Origin: Oscillospiraceae bacterium
GTDB lineage: Bacteria > Bacillota > Clostridia > Oscillospirales > Acutalibacteraceae
DNA length: 5,433 nt
Direction of reading: 5' to 3'
NCBI GenBank assembly: GCA_019422905.1
Contig: JAHZCM010000133.1
Location: forward strand, 1 to 5,433
Shown here: positions 1 through 5,433 of the stretch, one piece after another
How positions within the stretch are numbered: position 1 is the first letter of the stretch
Layout of the letters: each line of letters begins with the position of its first letter
Program-made: the position numbers and the translations under genes
The notes under the pieces: generated by a model
Seen by the model: the letters and a program-made list of their open reading frames with translations, nothing else
Told to the model about the DNA's origin: nothing
Databases searched by the model: none

Positions 1-1
1 T

Positions 2-640
2 GTTATTTTCGTCCTCGGCATGGCCGCCATATTTATCGCGCTTTCTCCCAATGTCACCCCGAAATTTATGGAACCGATGCTGTATGACGACTTTGATCAA
101 ACGCTGCGCGGCTTTTTTGTTTTTGCCGCGCGCTGTACCTCTCTGGCCGAATTTGCCGTTCTGATGCCGTTTGTGCAGGGGAGAAAAAAGCTGGGCTTTG
201 CGGTCTGGAACGGCGGCGTGACGGCATTTCTGGCACTTCTGCTCTTCTTTCTTGTGTACTGCCTCGGTGAATACGCCTACCTGCAGGTTTTCCCGGCGTA
301 TACGCTGGCTGCGATGGCGGAAATCGCCGGCATTCAGCGGCTGGATGCGCTTTTTATCGGCATTTGCATGATGACGCTGATCATCCGCATAGCCTGCGGC
401 CTGTTCGCCATATCGGAATGCGTTTCGCGGGTGGTGAAGCCGCGCATGCGCACCGTAGCGCTCACGGTGATTTCCGCGATCAGCGTTTTTATCGCGCTGT
501 GGGTCACACAGGACGCACACCGCACCGGCCTTGTTTTTCGCACGGCATATATCCTGCCGCTGACTGTTTTGACCGGCGTGGTGCTTCCGGTGCTGGTTTT
601 AACGGTCGATCACTTTAAAAAAGGGAGAAAGGTACAATGA
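2..640 (+). CDS. gerAB: GerAB-type spore germination permease, C-terminal part (5' truncated by window edge)
   Basis: This is the integral membrane B subunit of a GerA-type germinant receptor, which sits in the spore inner membrane and belongs to the amino acid/polyamine/organocation transporter superfamily. The frame is open to the left edge, so only about 212 C-terminal codons are visible of a family usually near 365. Counting from the first visible codon, hydrophobic segments lie at about 38-58, 64-87, 115-139, 150-167 and 182-201, with a short basic tail (FKKGRKVQ). The stretch FPAY followed by IQRLDALFIGI (about 97-121) matches the conserved GerAB pattern in which an FP motif precedes an R-x-D-A-x-F-I helix start. 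The stop codon overlaps the GerAC start as ATGA, implying translational coupling. The methionine at position 20 is internal and should not be taken as the start. A generic amino acid permease is the alternative, but the GerAC neighbour argues against it. The subtype (GerA, GerB, GerK) cannot be assigned. Confidence 0.9.
   Translation, partial: VIFVLGMAAIFIALSPNVTPKFMEPMLYDDFDQTLRGFFVFAARCTSLAEFAVLMPFVQGRKKLGFAVWNGGVTAFLALLLFFLVYCLGEYAYLQVFPAYTLAAMAEIAGIQRLDALFIGICMMTLIIRIACGLFAISECVSRVVKPRMRTVALTVISAISVFIALWVTQDAHRTGLVFRTAYILPLTVLTGVVLPVLVLTVDHFKKGRKVQ
621..627 (+). promoter_or_regulatory. Ribosome binding site for gerAC
   Basis: AAGGGAG lies 9 bases before the ATG at 637, inside the last codons of gerAB. 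The good spacing supports the chosen start and independent ribosome loading in addition to coupling through the ATGA overlap. Confidence 0.7.
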
Positions 641-1728
641 AGAAATGCTTTGTACTCGGCTTCTCTGTCCTTCTGCTGGTTCTTTCGTTTACGGGCTGCT
701 CTCCGGAACTGTATGAGCGCCTTTTAATCAGCGCGATCGGCGTTGACCGGACAGAGGACGGCTGCCGTGTCACGGTCCGCGTCGCACTGGCGCAGGAGGA
801 TGGCGCGGAAGTCAGTCTGACCGGGGAGGGGAAAACCGTGCCGGAGGCGCTGAACCGGATTGCGCTTTCAACCGGGCAGAAGCCGCTATATTCACACAAT
901 ACGATGGTTGTGTTCGGCATGGACTGTGCGAGCGAAGGCCTCGACGGCTATATCGATTTTTTCATCCGGCATTACGATTCCCGCCCGACGGTTAAGGTTT
1001 TCCTCTCCGAAACGACAGCGGAGGATATTCTCCGCGTGGAAGAGAATGCGGATACGCCGCGCGCCGGGCAGATCGCCGACCTTGTAAAGGGGGAAGCGAA
1101 CAACGGCCTTTTTGTGGATGCCAACTTTATCGATCTCATTCACGGGTCCTACGGCAAGGCGGCATCCGCCGTGCTGCCTGTTCTCCGGCGGGAGGAGAGC
1201 GTTTTGCCCGCCGGTACCGCGCTTCTGAACGGTTTTACATTTCAGCGTATGCTTTCCGAAGAGGAGACGCAGGGCTCGCTGCTGCTCAACGGGAAGCTGA
1301 CCGGCGGGCAGGTCGTTGTTTCTGATCCGGAATGCGGCGAGGTATCCATATCCATTGAGGATTCCTCCAGCGCGCTTCGCTTTACCGGTACAGCAGAAAA
1401 CCCTCGATTTGAAATATCGCTTCAAATCGAGGGTGAGATCGGTGCAATATCCGGCGGACAGAAGCATCTGGCATCCGATGTATTTCCGCGTTTGGAACAG
1501 GCTTTTTCGGAACGCATTTCCGCCTGTGTTGAGGCATATTTGTCGGCTACCGTGTATGAAAGCGGCTGTGATACGGCCGAATTCAGCGGCGCCGTACTTC
1601 GGGATGCACCGGACGTATGGCATCTTGTTTCGGAAAACAGGGCGGAGTTTCTGAAGCGTGCCGTCTTTGACCTGCATATCGAAGCGCGGATTGCACGTGT
1701 TGAGGAAGAGGACACGCCGTATTTTTAA
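637..1728 (+). CDS. gerAC: GerAC-type spore germination lipoprotein
   Basis: This is the C subunit of a GerA-type germinant receptor, a lipoprotein on the outer face of the spore inner membrane. The 363 residues fit the family's usual 360-400. Residues 1-20 form a signal peptide (MKK, then a hydrophobic core) ending in the lipobox FTGC, so Cys21 is the predicted lipidated residue. LLISAIGVDRTEDG (29-42) matches the conserved N-terminal domain pattern 'xAiGiD'. GKTVPEALNRI (65-75), SHNTMVVFG (86-94) and the ENADTPRAGQI region (136-146) follow family order. The C-terminal domain (about 245-357) ends with the usual alternating beta pattern (FDLHIEARIARV). Most GerAC proteins read CWDRRE or similar after the lipid cysteine; here it is CSPELYER. 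The start is fixed by the ATGA overlap and the RBS. A perfect inverted repeat sits in codons 255-266, and the stop overlaps the stop of the convergent asparagine synthetase gene. Expression in the forespore under sigma-G is expected from known gerA operons, but the promoter is outside this window. Confidence 0.9.
   Translation: MKKCFVLGFSVLLLVLSFTGCSPELYERLLISAIGVDRTEDGCRVTVRVALAQEDGAEVSLTGEGKTVPEALNRIALSTGQKPLYSHNTMVVFGMDCASEGLDGYIDFFIRHYDSRPTVKVFLSETTAEDILRVEENADTPRAGQIADLVKGEANNGLFVDANFIDLIHGSYGKAASAVLPVLRREESVLPAGTALLNGFTFQRMLSEEETQGSLLLNGKLTGGQVVVSDPECGEVSISIEDSSSALRFTGTAENPRFEISLQIEGEIGAISGGQKHLASDVFPRLEQAFSERISACVEAYLSATVYESGCDTAEFSGAVLRDAPDVWHLVSENRAEFLKRAVFDLHIEARIARVEEEDTPYF
1397..1434 (-). 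terminator. Candidate intrinsic terminator of the convergent asparagine synthetase transcript
   Basis: Read on the minus strand, the 14-bp stem closes with GAGGGT and is followed by a short T tract (TTTT, with the first T also able to pair) and then CTG. This is the geometry of a rho-independent terminator, though the T run is short. It lies about 290 bases past the asparagine synthetase stop, inside gerAC. No other terminator-like structure was seen for that gene, since its stop codon overlaps that of gerAC. On the plus strand the same hairpin is followed by GAGATC, not a T run, so gerAC transcription should read through. The hairpin is visible; termination is inferred. Confidence 0.4.
1400..1434. 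repeat. Perfect 14-bp inverted repeat with 7-base loop inside gerAC
   Basis: The left arm ACCCTCGATTTGAA (1400-1413) and right arm TTCAAATCGAGGGT (1421-1434) are exact reverse complements, separated by ATATCGC. The arms encode residues 255-266 of GerAC (N-P-R-F-E-I-S-L-Q-I-E-G). This is much longer and cleaner than any other inverted repeat I could see in the window. Confidence 0.95.
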
Positions 1729-3572
1729 ACCGTGATCCGCACCTTGTATCGATTCAGCCAGGTGTTGATCTGGAGCAGATAGGCGAGCATCTGCGGTCCG
1801 GCCATCAACTGTCCGAACCATGGCTTTCCGTAATCGAAGGTCTCGTGCAGGAGCGCATGCACGGTGTCCTCGGCGAGCAGCTTATGGATTGGCTGCTCAG
1901 GGTCCTGTAAAACTGCATCGAGCCTCTTTTTGAGCGCCTGTTCGTAACGCGGGTTGTGCGTTTTCGGGTAGGGGCTCTTTTTGCGGTACAGAACGTCGAC
2001 CGGCAAAAGGCCGCGGCAGGCATCGCGCAGAAGCCCCTTGACAACCCCGTGCGGCGCGCGGATATCCCGCGGCGTATTGAACACATAGCCGATGAGCCGG
2101 TGGTCGGCGTACGGCACGCGTACCTCAAGGCCGCTGTACATACTGCACCGGTCCTTTCTGTCCAGCAGCGTCGCCATGAACCAGTAGAGATTCAGATAAG
2201 AAAGCTCGCGGAAGCGGCGGTTCTCTGCGGATTCGCCCCGCAGTACGGGCACCGCGTCTATGGTTTCCCTGTAACGTTCCTGTACATAGTTTTCCACCTG
2301 CACAGCTTCGGCGATTTCGGGATCGAGCAGCGAGGTGCGCAAAGAAAGCGTCGGGGACCATGGGAAAACGCCCTCCGGATTGGATCGGTGAAACCACGGA
2401 TAACCGGCGAAAACTTCGTCGGCGCACTCGCCGCAGACGGCGACGGTATGCTGCTTCTTTACCTCCCGGCAAAAGTAGAGCAGGGAGGCGTCGATATCCG
2501 CCATGCCGGGCAGGTCCTTGGCGATCACGGCGTCCGTTAAAAAATCCGGCAGCCGGTCATTGTCGCAGATCAGCGTTTTGTGCTCCGTGCCGAGCAGTGC
2601 GCTGACCTTTTCGGCCCACGGTTCGTCGCGGTCAGGCTGATAGCTCGTCGGCGAAAAGAAGGTCTCGTTTCCGGTATATTCGAAAGAATAGGTGGCAAGC
2701 GGCAATCCGCGCGCACGGCGCTTGTGCGCCGCGATGGCCGTAATGACGCTGGAATCCAGCCCGCCGGACAGAAACGTGCACAGCGGTACGTCGGAAATCA
2801 ACTGGCGCTCCACGATATCCTCCAGAAGCTCGCGAACCTTTCGCACAGAGGTCTCGTAATCGTCGGTGTATGGACGGGCTTCAAGCGTGAAATACGGGTA
2901 TTCCGAGAAACCGTCCCGGTCGAAGATCGCGGCGTGTCCGGGGCGGATCTCGTGTATGTTCTCGAACACGCCGCAACCGGGCGTGCGTGCAGGGCCTACG
3001 CCGAAAATTTCGCAGATCCCCGTCCGGCCGAGCTCGGGGCGGATGCCGGGATACTCGAAAAGCGCTTTGATCTCCGAAGCAAAGACGAGGCGGCTTTCCG
3101 AAAAGGCGTAAAACAGCGGCTTCACACCAAAGCGGTCGCGGCACAAAAAAACGCGGTTGTTTCGTTCGTCGTCAACCGCAAAGGCGAATATTCCGTTCAG
3201 CTTTTCCACACACGCCGGGCCGAAGCAGAGATAGCTTTTCAAAACGACCTCCGTATCGCAGTTCGTTTCAAAGCTGTAGCCATGTCCGGCAAGCTCGTCT
3301 TTCAGCTCCTGCGCGTTGTAGATTTCGCCGTTGTATGCGATTGTGCAGGGAAAACCGTCCTGCACAAAGGTCATTGGCTGAGCGCCGTTTTCGGGATCCA
3401 TAACGGCGAGCCGCACGTGCGCCAGCGCACAGTATCCGGAAACATGCGCGCCCCTGTCGTCCGGGCCGCGGTGGGCAATGCGCTGTGCCATGCGCCGCAC
3501 AAGCGCCATCCATAAGTATTTTTCATCTGTCAGTGCTTCTTCCCGATCAAAAAAGCCTGCAAAACCGCACAT
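1725..3572 (-). CDS. asnB: Asparagine synthetase (glutamine-hydrolysing), AsnB/AsnO family
   Basis: This cytoplasmic enzyme makes asparagine from aspartate, ATP and glutamine-derived ammonia. Its 615 residues are a normal length. The N-terminal class II glutaminase domain (about 2-210) has the nucleophile Cys2 (MCGFAGF), HRGPD (34-38), RLAVMD (54-59), YNGEIYN (80-86), the CDTEV aspartate (Asp106) and RDRFGVKPL (145-153). Cys2 becomes N-terminal after Met removal and fixes the ATG start. The synthetase domain carries the ATP pyrophosphatase loop SGGLDSS (269-275), DLPGMADIDASLLY (353-366), GECADEVFAGY (381-391), GLEVRVPYADH (481-491) and YRKKSPYPKTHNP (529-541). Two positions depart from the usual SGE...FGGY: Cys380 for Ser and Ala389 for Gly. 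The PYPKTHNP form points to the AsnO-like branch common in Clostridia and Bacillus, as I recall it. It probably shares a transcript with the DUF1836 gene 59 bases upstream. The function is secure; the exact symbol (asnB or asnO) is not. Confidence 0.95.
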   Translation of the reverse strand: MCGFAGFFDREEALTDEKYLWMALVRRMAQRIAHRGPDDRGAHVSGYCALAHVRLAVMDPENGAQPMTFVQDGFPCTIAYNGEIYNAQELKDELAGHGYSFETNCDTEVVLKSYLCFGPACVEKLNGIFAFAVDDERNNRVFLCRDRFGVKPLFYAFSESRLVFASEIKALFEYPGIRPELGRTGICEIFGVGPARTPGCGVFENIHEIRPGHAAIFDRDGFSEYPYFTLEARPYTDDYETSVRKVRELLEDIVERQLISDVPLCTFLSGGLDSSVITAIAAHKRRARGLPLATYSFEYTGNETFFSPTSYQPDRDEPWAEKVSALLGTEHKTLICDNDRLPDFLTDAVIAKDLPGMADIDASLLYFCREVKKQHTVAVCGECADEVFAGYPWFHRSNPEGVFPWSPTLSLRTSLLDPEIAEAVQVENYVQERYRETIDAVPVLRGESAENRRFRELSYLNLYWFMATLLDRKDRCSMYSGLEVRVPYADHRLIGYVFNTPRDIRAPHGVVKGLLRDACRGLLPVDVLYRKKSPYPKTHNPRYEQALKKRLDAVLQDPEQPIHKLLAEDTVHALLHETFDYGKPWFGQLMAGPQMLAYLLQINTWLNRYKVRITV

Positions 3573-3587
3573 AAAGGACCATCCTTT
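3573..3587 (-). promoter_or_regulatory. Asparagine synthetase ribosome binding site inside a short inverted repeat
   Basis: On the minus strand the leader reads AAAGGA-TGG-TCCTTT followed directly by the ATG. AAAGGA (3587-3582) is the Shine-Dalgarno element, 9 bases from the start codon. The intervening TCCTTT (3578-3573) is its exact reverse complement. The 6-bp stem with a 3-base loop could mask the ribosome binding site, but it is short and rich in A-U pairs. Confidence 0.6.
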
Positions 3588-3631
3588 CTTTGGGATAGAC
3601 CATACTATGCGGCAGGCAGGCGTTTTGTTGC

Positions 3632-4195
3632 TTATTTCTTTGATTTTTCCGCGGTTTTTTTCTCCTTCTCTTTTTCTTTGCCCTCCTCTTTGGAAAGCGC
3701 CGTCAAAATGCGCTCGGCGACGGCGCGCCGCGCGTTGGCCTCTGCTGCAAGGCGCAAAGCCATCGACCGCAGCTTCTCTTCATCCGTCTCTTCTTCAATA
3801 AGCCGCGCCGTCTCGTGCAGGGCGCTGTCCTGCGCGTCCGCAAAGGCGCTGTATAAGGTCTCCGCATCCTCACCGCCGTTCAGCAGCACGGAGATATCCG
3901 GAATGGAGAGCACCTGCTTGAGCATGCTGGTGATGATCAGCTTGGAAAGGTGCTCCCGCGAATACTTCTTGTGCACCGGATGCGCAACCAATCCGTTTTT
4001 GACATAATTGTTGATCATGCTGCTCGTGAGCAGGCTTTGCTTTTCATCCCGTTCAAAAAGCGCCAGCGCTTCGCCGGTAATCATCGTGACTTGATCCATA
4101 TAAAGCGGAATGGAAGGGAGCGTTTCCCATTCGGGAAGCCGGTACCGCCCGGCCAGTGCGGCCCATTCCGCCCTGCCGACTTTTTTGCTGCTCAT
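3632..4195 (-). CDS. DUF1836 domain protein, probable small DNA-binding regulator
   Basis: This 187-residue protein matches the DUF1836 family of Firmicutes. Its signatures in order are YRLPEWETLPSIPLYMDQV (18-36), LLTSSMINNYVKNGLV (55-70), HPVHKKYSREHLSKLI (72-87) and MLKQVLSIPDISVLL (91-105). The segment at 55-105 has the look of a MerR-like winged helix: a turn with 'MINNYVK.GL', a basic KKYSREHL segment and a 'LKQVLSI.DI' helix. DNA binding is inferred from this; no target or ligand is known to me. Residues 110-168 are predicted to be helical and acidic, and the end (169-187) is a low-complexity Lys/Glu tail (EEGKEKEKEKK and onward). The start is the ATG at 4195; the preceding AAAAAGGAG is 11 bases away, slightly long, but no better start exists. 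It has its own sigma-A-like promoter, is divergent from the helicase gene, and lies 59 bases before the asparagine synthetase gene without an obvious terminator between them. Confidence 0.85.
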   Translation of the reverse strand: MSSKKVGRAEWAALAGRYRLPEWETLPSIPLYMDQVTMITGEALALFERDEKQSLLTSSMINNYVKNGLVAHPVHKKYSREHLSKLIITSMLKQVLSIPDISVLLNGGEDAETLYSAFADAQDSALHETARLIEEETDEEKLRSMALRLAAEANARRAVAERILTALSKEEGKEKEKEKKTAEKSKK

Positions 4196-4206
4196 AATGA
4201 ATACGA

Positions 4207-4215
4207 CTCCTTTTT
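4207..4215 (-). promoter_or_regulatory. Ribosome binding site for the DUF1836 gene
   Basis: On the minus strand, AAAAAGGAG precedes the ATG at 4195 by 11 bases. It is a strong match to the anti-Shine-Dalgarno with somewhat long spacing. Confidence 0.65.
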
Positions 4216-4227
4216 GTTTTCATAAAC

Positions 4228-4256
4228 AGTATACGTCATTTCCAACTGCATTTCAA
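4228..4256 (-). promoter_or_regulatory. Sigma-A-like promoter for the DUF1836 (and probably asparagine synthetase) transcript
   Basis: On the minus strand, TTGAAA (4256-4251) and TATACT (4233-4228) each match the consensus at five of six positions and are separated by exactly 17 bases. The predicted transcription start, about 7 bases beyond the -10 box, gives a short leader that contains the AAAAAGGAG element. Confidence 0.7.
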
Positions 4257-4275
4257 GTTTTTATTCGGTGTTCGA

Positions 4276-4304
4276 TTGCTATTTCCTCCGGTTTATTGTA
4301 AAAT
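4276..4304 (+). promoter_or_regulatory. Sigma-A-like promoter for the PcrA-type helicase gene
   Basis: TTGCTA (4276-4281, four of six) and TAAAAT (4299-4304, five of six) are 17 bases apart, upstream of the ATG at 4340. The -35 boxes of this promoter and the divergent one are 19 bases apart, so the two promoters stand back to back and could share a regulator or compete for polymerase. Confidence 0.6.
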
Positions 4305-4339
4305 AAAAGCCGAAACGATAGGAAAGGCAGCTTCACTTC

Positions 4340-5433
4340 ATGGATAAATCTGAAATTCTCACACTTCGCCGCGCGGTTCTCGAAAAGGAATTTGCGCGTA
4401 TGAATGACAGGCAGCGCGAGGCGGTGTTTTCCGTCAACGGCCCTCATCTGATTCTCGCCGGCGCCGGAAGCGGCAAAACGACGGTGCTCATCAACCGCAT
4501 TGCGAACCTCCTGCGTTACGGAGATGCGTATAACAGCTCCTTTGTGCAGAAGGAGCTGGATGAAGCGGATATCGCGGCGTGCAGGGCGTATTTGGAGCAG
4601 GATACGCCGCTTCCGGAGGAAACGCAGCGCCATCTGAGCGTTTCGGCCTGCCTGCCGTGGAAGATCATGGCGATCACATTTACGAATAAGGCAGCAGGCG
4701 AGCTGAAAGACCGCCTGTGTGCAATGCTCGGCGCAGACGGCAATGAAATCTGGGCGTCTACGTTCCATTCCACCTGTGCGCGCATCCTGCGCCGGGACGG
4801 CGGCCGCATCGGTTATTCGTCGCATTTCACGGTGTACGACACGGACGACCAGCGGCGCCTGATGAAAAACATCCTGAAAGAACTGGATGTTTCCGAAAAG
4901 AACATGCCGCCGAAAGCTGTGCTGAACGAGATTTCCCGGGCAAAGGATTCGCTGGTTACGCCGGAGACGTATGCCAAGACGGTCGGCGACGATTTCCGCC
5001 TGAAAATCATTTCCCGCGCCTATTCGATGTATCAGCGGCGGTTGCAGGACGCAGACGCCATGGATTTTGACGATCTGATCAATAAAACCGTCGAGCTGTT
5101 CCGCGCGTGCCCGGATGTTCTGGAATACTATCAGAACCGCTTTAAGTACCTGATGGTGGACGAGTATCAGGACACGAACCACGCACAGTATATGTTTGTC
5201 CGCCTGTTGGCGGAAAAGCATCAGAACCTTTGCGTTGTGGGCGACGACGACCAGAGTATTTACAAGTTCCGCGGCGCGACGATTGAAAATATTCTGAGCT
5301 TTGAAAACACCTTCCAGAACGTAAAGGTCATCCGCCTGGAGCAGAACTACCGCTCCACCCAGAATATCCTGGACGCGGCCAACGCGGTCATCGAAAACCA
5401 CACGGAGCGGGACGGCAAATCGCTCTCGACGCC
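4340..5433 (+). CDS. pcrA: UvrD/PcrA-type superfamily 1 DNA helicase (3' truncated by window edge)
   Basis: This ATP-dependent 3'-5' DNA helicase acts in repair and rolling-circle replication. The first 364 residues are present of a family usually above 700. Motifs in order are the Q motif MNDRQREAV (21-29), Walker A AGAGSGKTT (40-48, Lys46), motif Ia ITFTNKAAGEL (112-122), STFHS (140-144), MDFDDLI (241-247), Walker B VDEYQDTN (273-280), motif III GDDDQSIYKFRGA (301-313) and motif IV LEQNYRST (333-340). All catalytic residues expected in this part are intact. Between motifs I and Ia there are about 40 more residues than in Bacillus-type PcrA (about 59-107). The ATG at 4340 is the only start between the in-frame stop at 4319 and the Q motif. 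AGGAAAGG (4320-4327) is the likely ribosome binding site, with 12-base spacing. The PcrA/UvrD/Rep split cannot be settled without the C-terminus, but Clostridia normally carry PcrA. Confidence 0.95.
   Translation, partial: MDKSEILTLRRAVLEKEFARMNDRQREAVFSVNGPHLILAGAGSGKTTVLINRIANLLRYGDAYNSSFVQKELDEADIAACRAYLEQDTPLPEETQRHLSVSACLPWKIMAITFTNKAAGELKDRLCAMLGADGNEIWASTFHSTCARILRRDGGRIGYSSHFTVYDTDDQRRLMKNILKELDVSEKNMPPKAVLNEISRAKDSLVTPETYAKTVGDDFRLKIISRAYSMYQRRLQDADAMDFDDLINKTVELFRACPDVLEYYQNRFKYLMVDEYQDTNHAQYMFVRLLAEKHQNLCVVGDDDQSIYKFRGATIENILSFENTFQNVKVIRLEQNYRSTQNILDAANAVIENHTERDGKSLST

Noticed and set aside
892..1821. Long open frame on the minus strand (309 codons) antisense to gerAC
   Set aside because: It overlaps gerAC, which has a signal peptide, lipobox and family pattern. 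The antisense product has no recognisable motif, and such frames are expected in sequence with GC-rich third positions.
1875..1898. 7-bp inverted repeat GAGCAGC/GCTGCTC with a 10-base loop as a terminator for gerAC
   Set aside because: It has no T run on either strand and lies in coding sequence of the asparagine synthetase; a stem this short is expected by chance in several kilobases.
3059..3068. 10-base palindrome AAAGCGCTTT in the asparagine synthetase gene
   Set aside because: A single copy inside coding sequence is within chance expectation, with no promoter nearby for an operator role.
2580..3515. Long open frame on the plus strand (311 codons) antisense to the asparagine synthetase gene
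   Set aside because: The opposite strand encodes a complete enzyme with all motifs. The antisense product is rich in Arg, Ala and Val without domain signals and has no ribosome binding site I could support.
3547..3582. Overlapping upstream mini-frame (ATG at 3582, 11 codons, minus strand) before the asparagine synthetase start
   Set aside because: Its ATG overlaps the Shine-Dalgarno element (AAAGG directly abuts it), so it has no properly spaced ribosome binding site. It is most likely a by-product of the AAAGGATGG sequence.
3596..3610. CATAGTA on the minus strand as a possible sigma-G -10 element for the asparagine synthetase gene
   Set aside because: The matching -35 position shows no convincing G-x-ATA element, and the sequence is nearly palindromic (CATACTATG), so it matches on both strands by construction.
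4253..5401. Long open frame on the minus strand (382 codons) antisense to pcrA, running into the divergent intergenic region
   Set aside because: The plus strand carries every expected helicase motif. The antisense frame crosses both predicted promoters and shows no known domain.
1..5433. CRISPR array, tRNA/rRNA genes, insertion sequences, phage or defence genes
   Set aside because: No spaced direct repeats, tRNA-like cloverleaf sequence, transposase or terminal repeats were seen. The window is filled by five ordinary chromosomal genes.

Overview
The window looks like chromosome from a spore-forming, low-to-mid GC Gram-positive bacterium of the Clostridia, possibly Oscillospiraceae/Ruminococcaceae-like. 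The reasons are a GerA-type germinant receptor operon, AGGAG-type ribosome binding sites, a DUF1836 gene and a PcrA helicase with an extra segment between motifs I and Ia. The genus cannot be fixed from the sequence alone. All sequence longer than about 150 bases is coding; the longest gap is the 144-base divergent intergenic region at 4196-4339.

Layout. At 2-640 (+) is the C-terminal part of a GerAB-type germination permease, cut by the left edge. It is followed with a 4-base ATGA overlap by a GerAC-type lipoprotein at 637-1728 (+). These are the last two genes of a gerA-type operon; the GerAA gene would normally lie just upstream, outside the window. On the opposite strand, a glutamine-hydrolysing asparagine synthetase (3572 to 1725) converges on gerAC so tightly that the two stop codons overlap in TTAA. 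Upstream of it on the same strand, 59 bases away, is a DUF1836 gene (4195 to 3632). A compact region with two back-to-back sigma-A-like promoters separates this pair from a UvrD/PcrA-type DNA helicase (+, from 4340) that runs off the right edge.

How the genes relate. GerAB and GerAC belong to one inner-membrane receptor complex of the spore. The asparagine synthetase makes asparagine from aspartate, glutamine and ATP. Its sequence resembles the clostridial and Bacillus AsnO-like branch, one member of which is tied to sporulation, so its position beside germination genes may or may not be meaningful. DUF1836 is probably a small DNA-binding regulator. PcrA is a housekeeping repair and replication helicase.

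The most notable non-coding signal is a perfect 14-bp inverted repeat with a 7-base loop inside gerAC (1400-1434). On the minus strand it is followed by TTTT, so it could be the intrinsic terminator of the convergent asparagine synthetase transcript, placed about 290 bases inside the neighbouring gene. I found no clearly undescribed system; the remaining points of interest are regulatory architecture and family-level sequence oddities.
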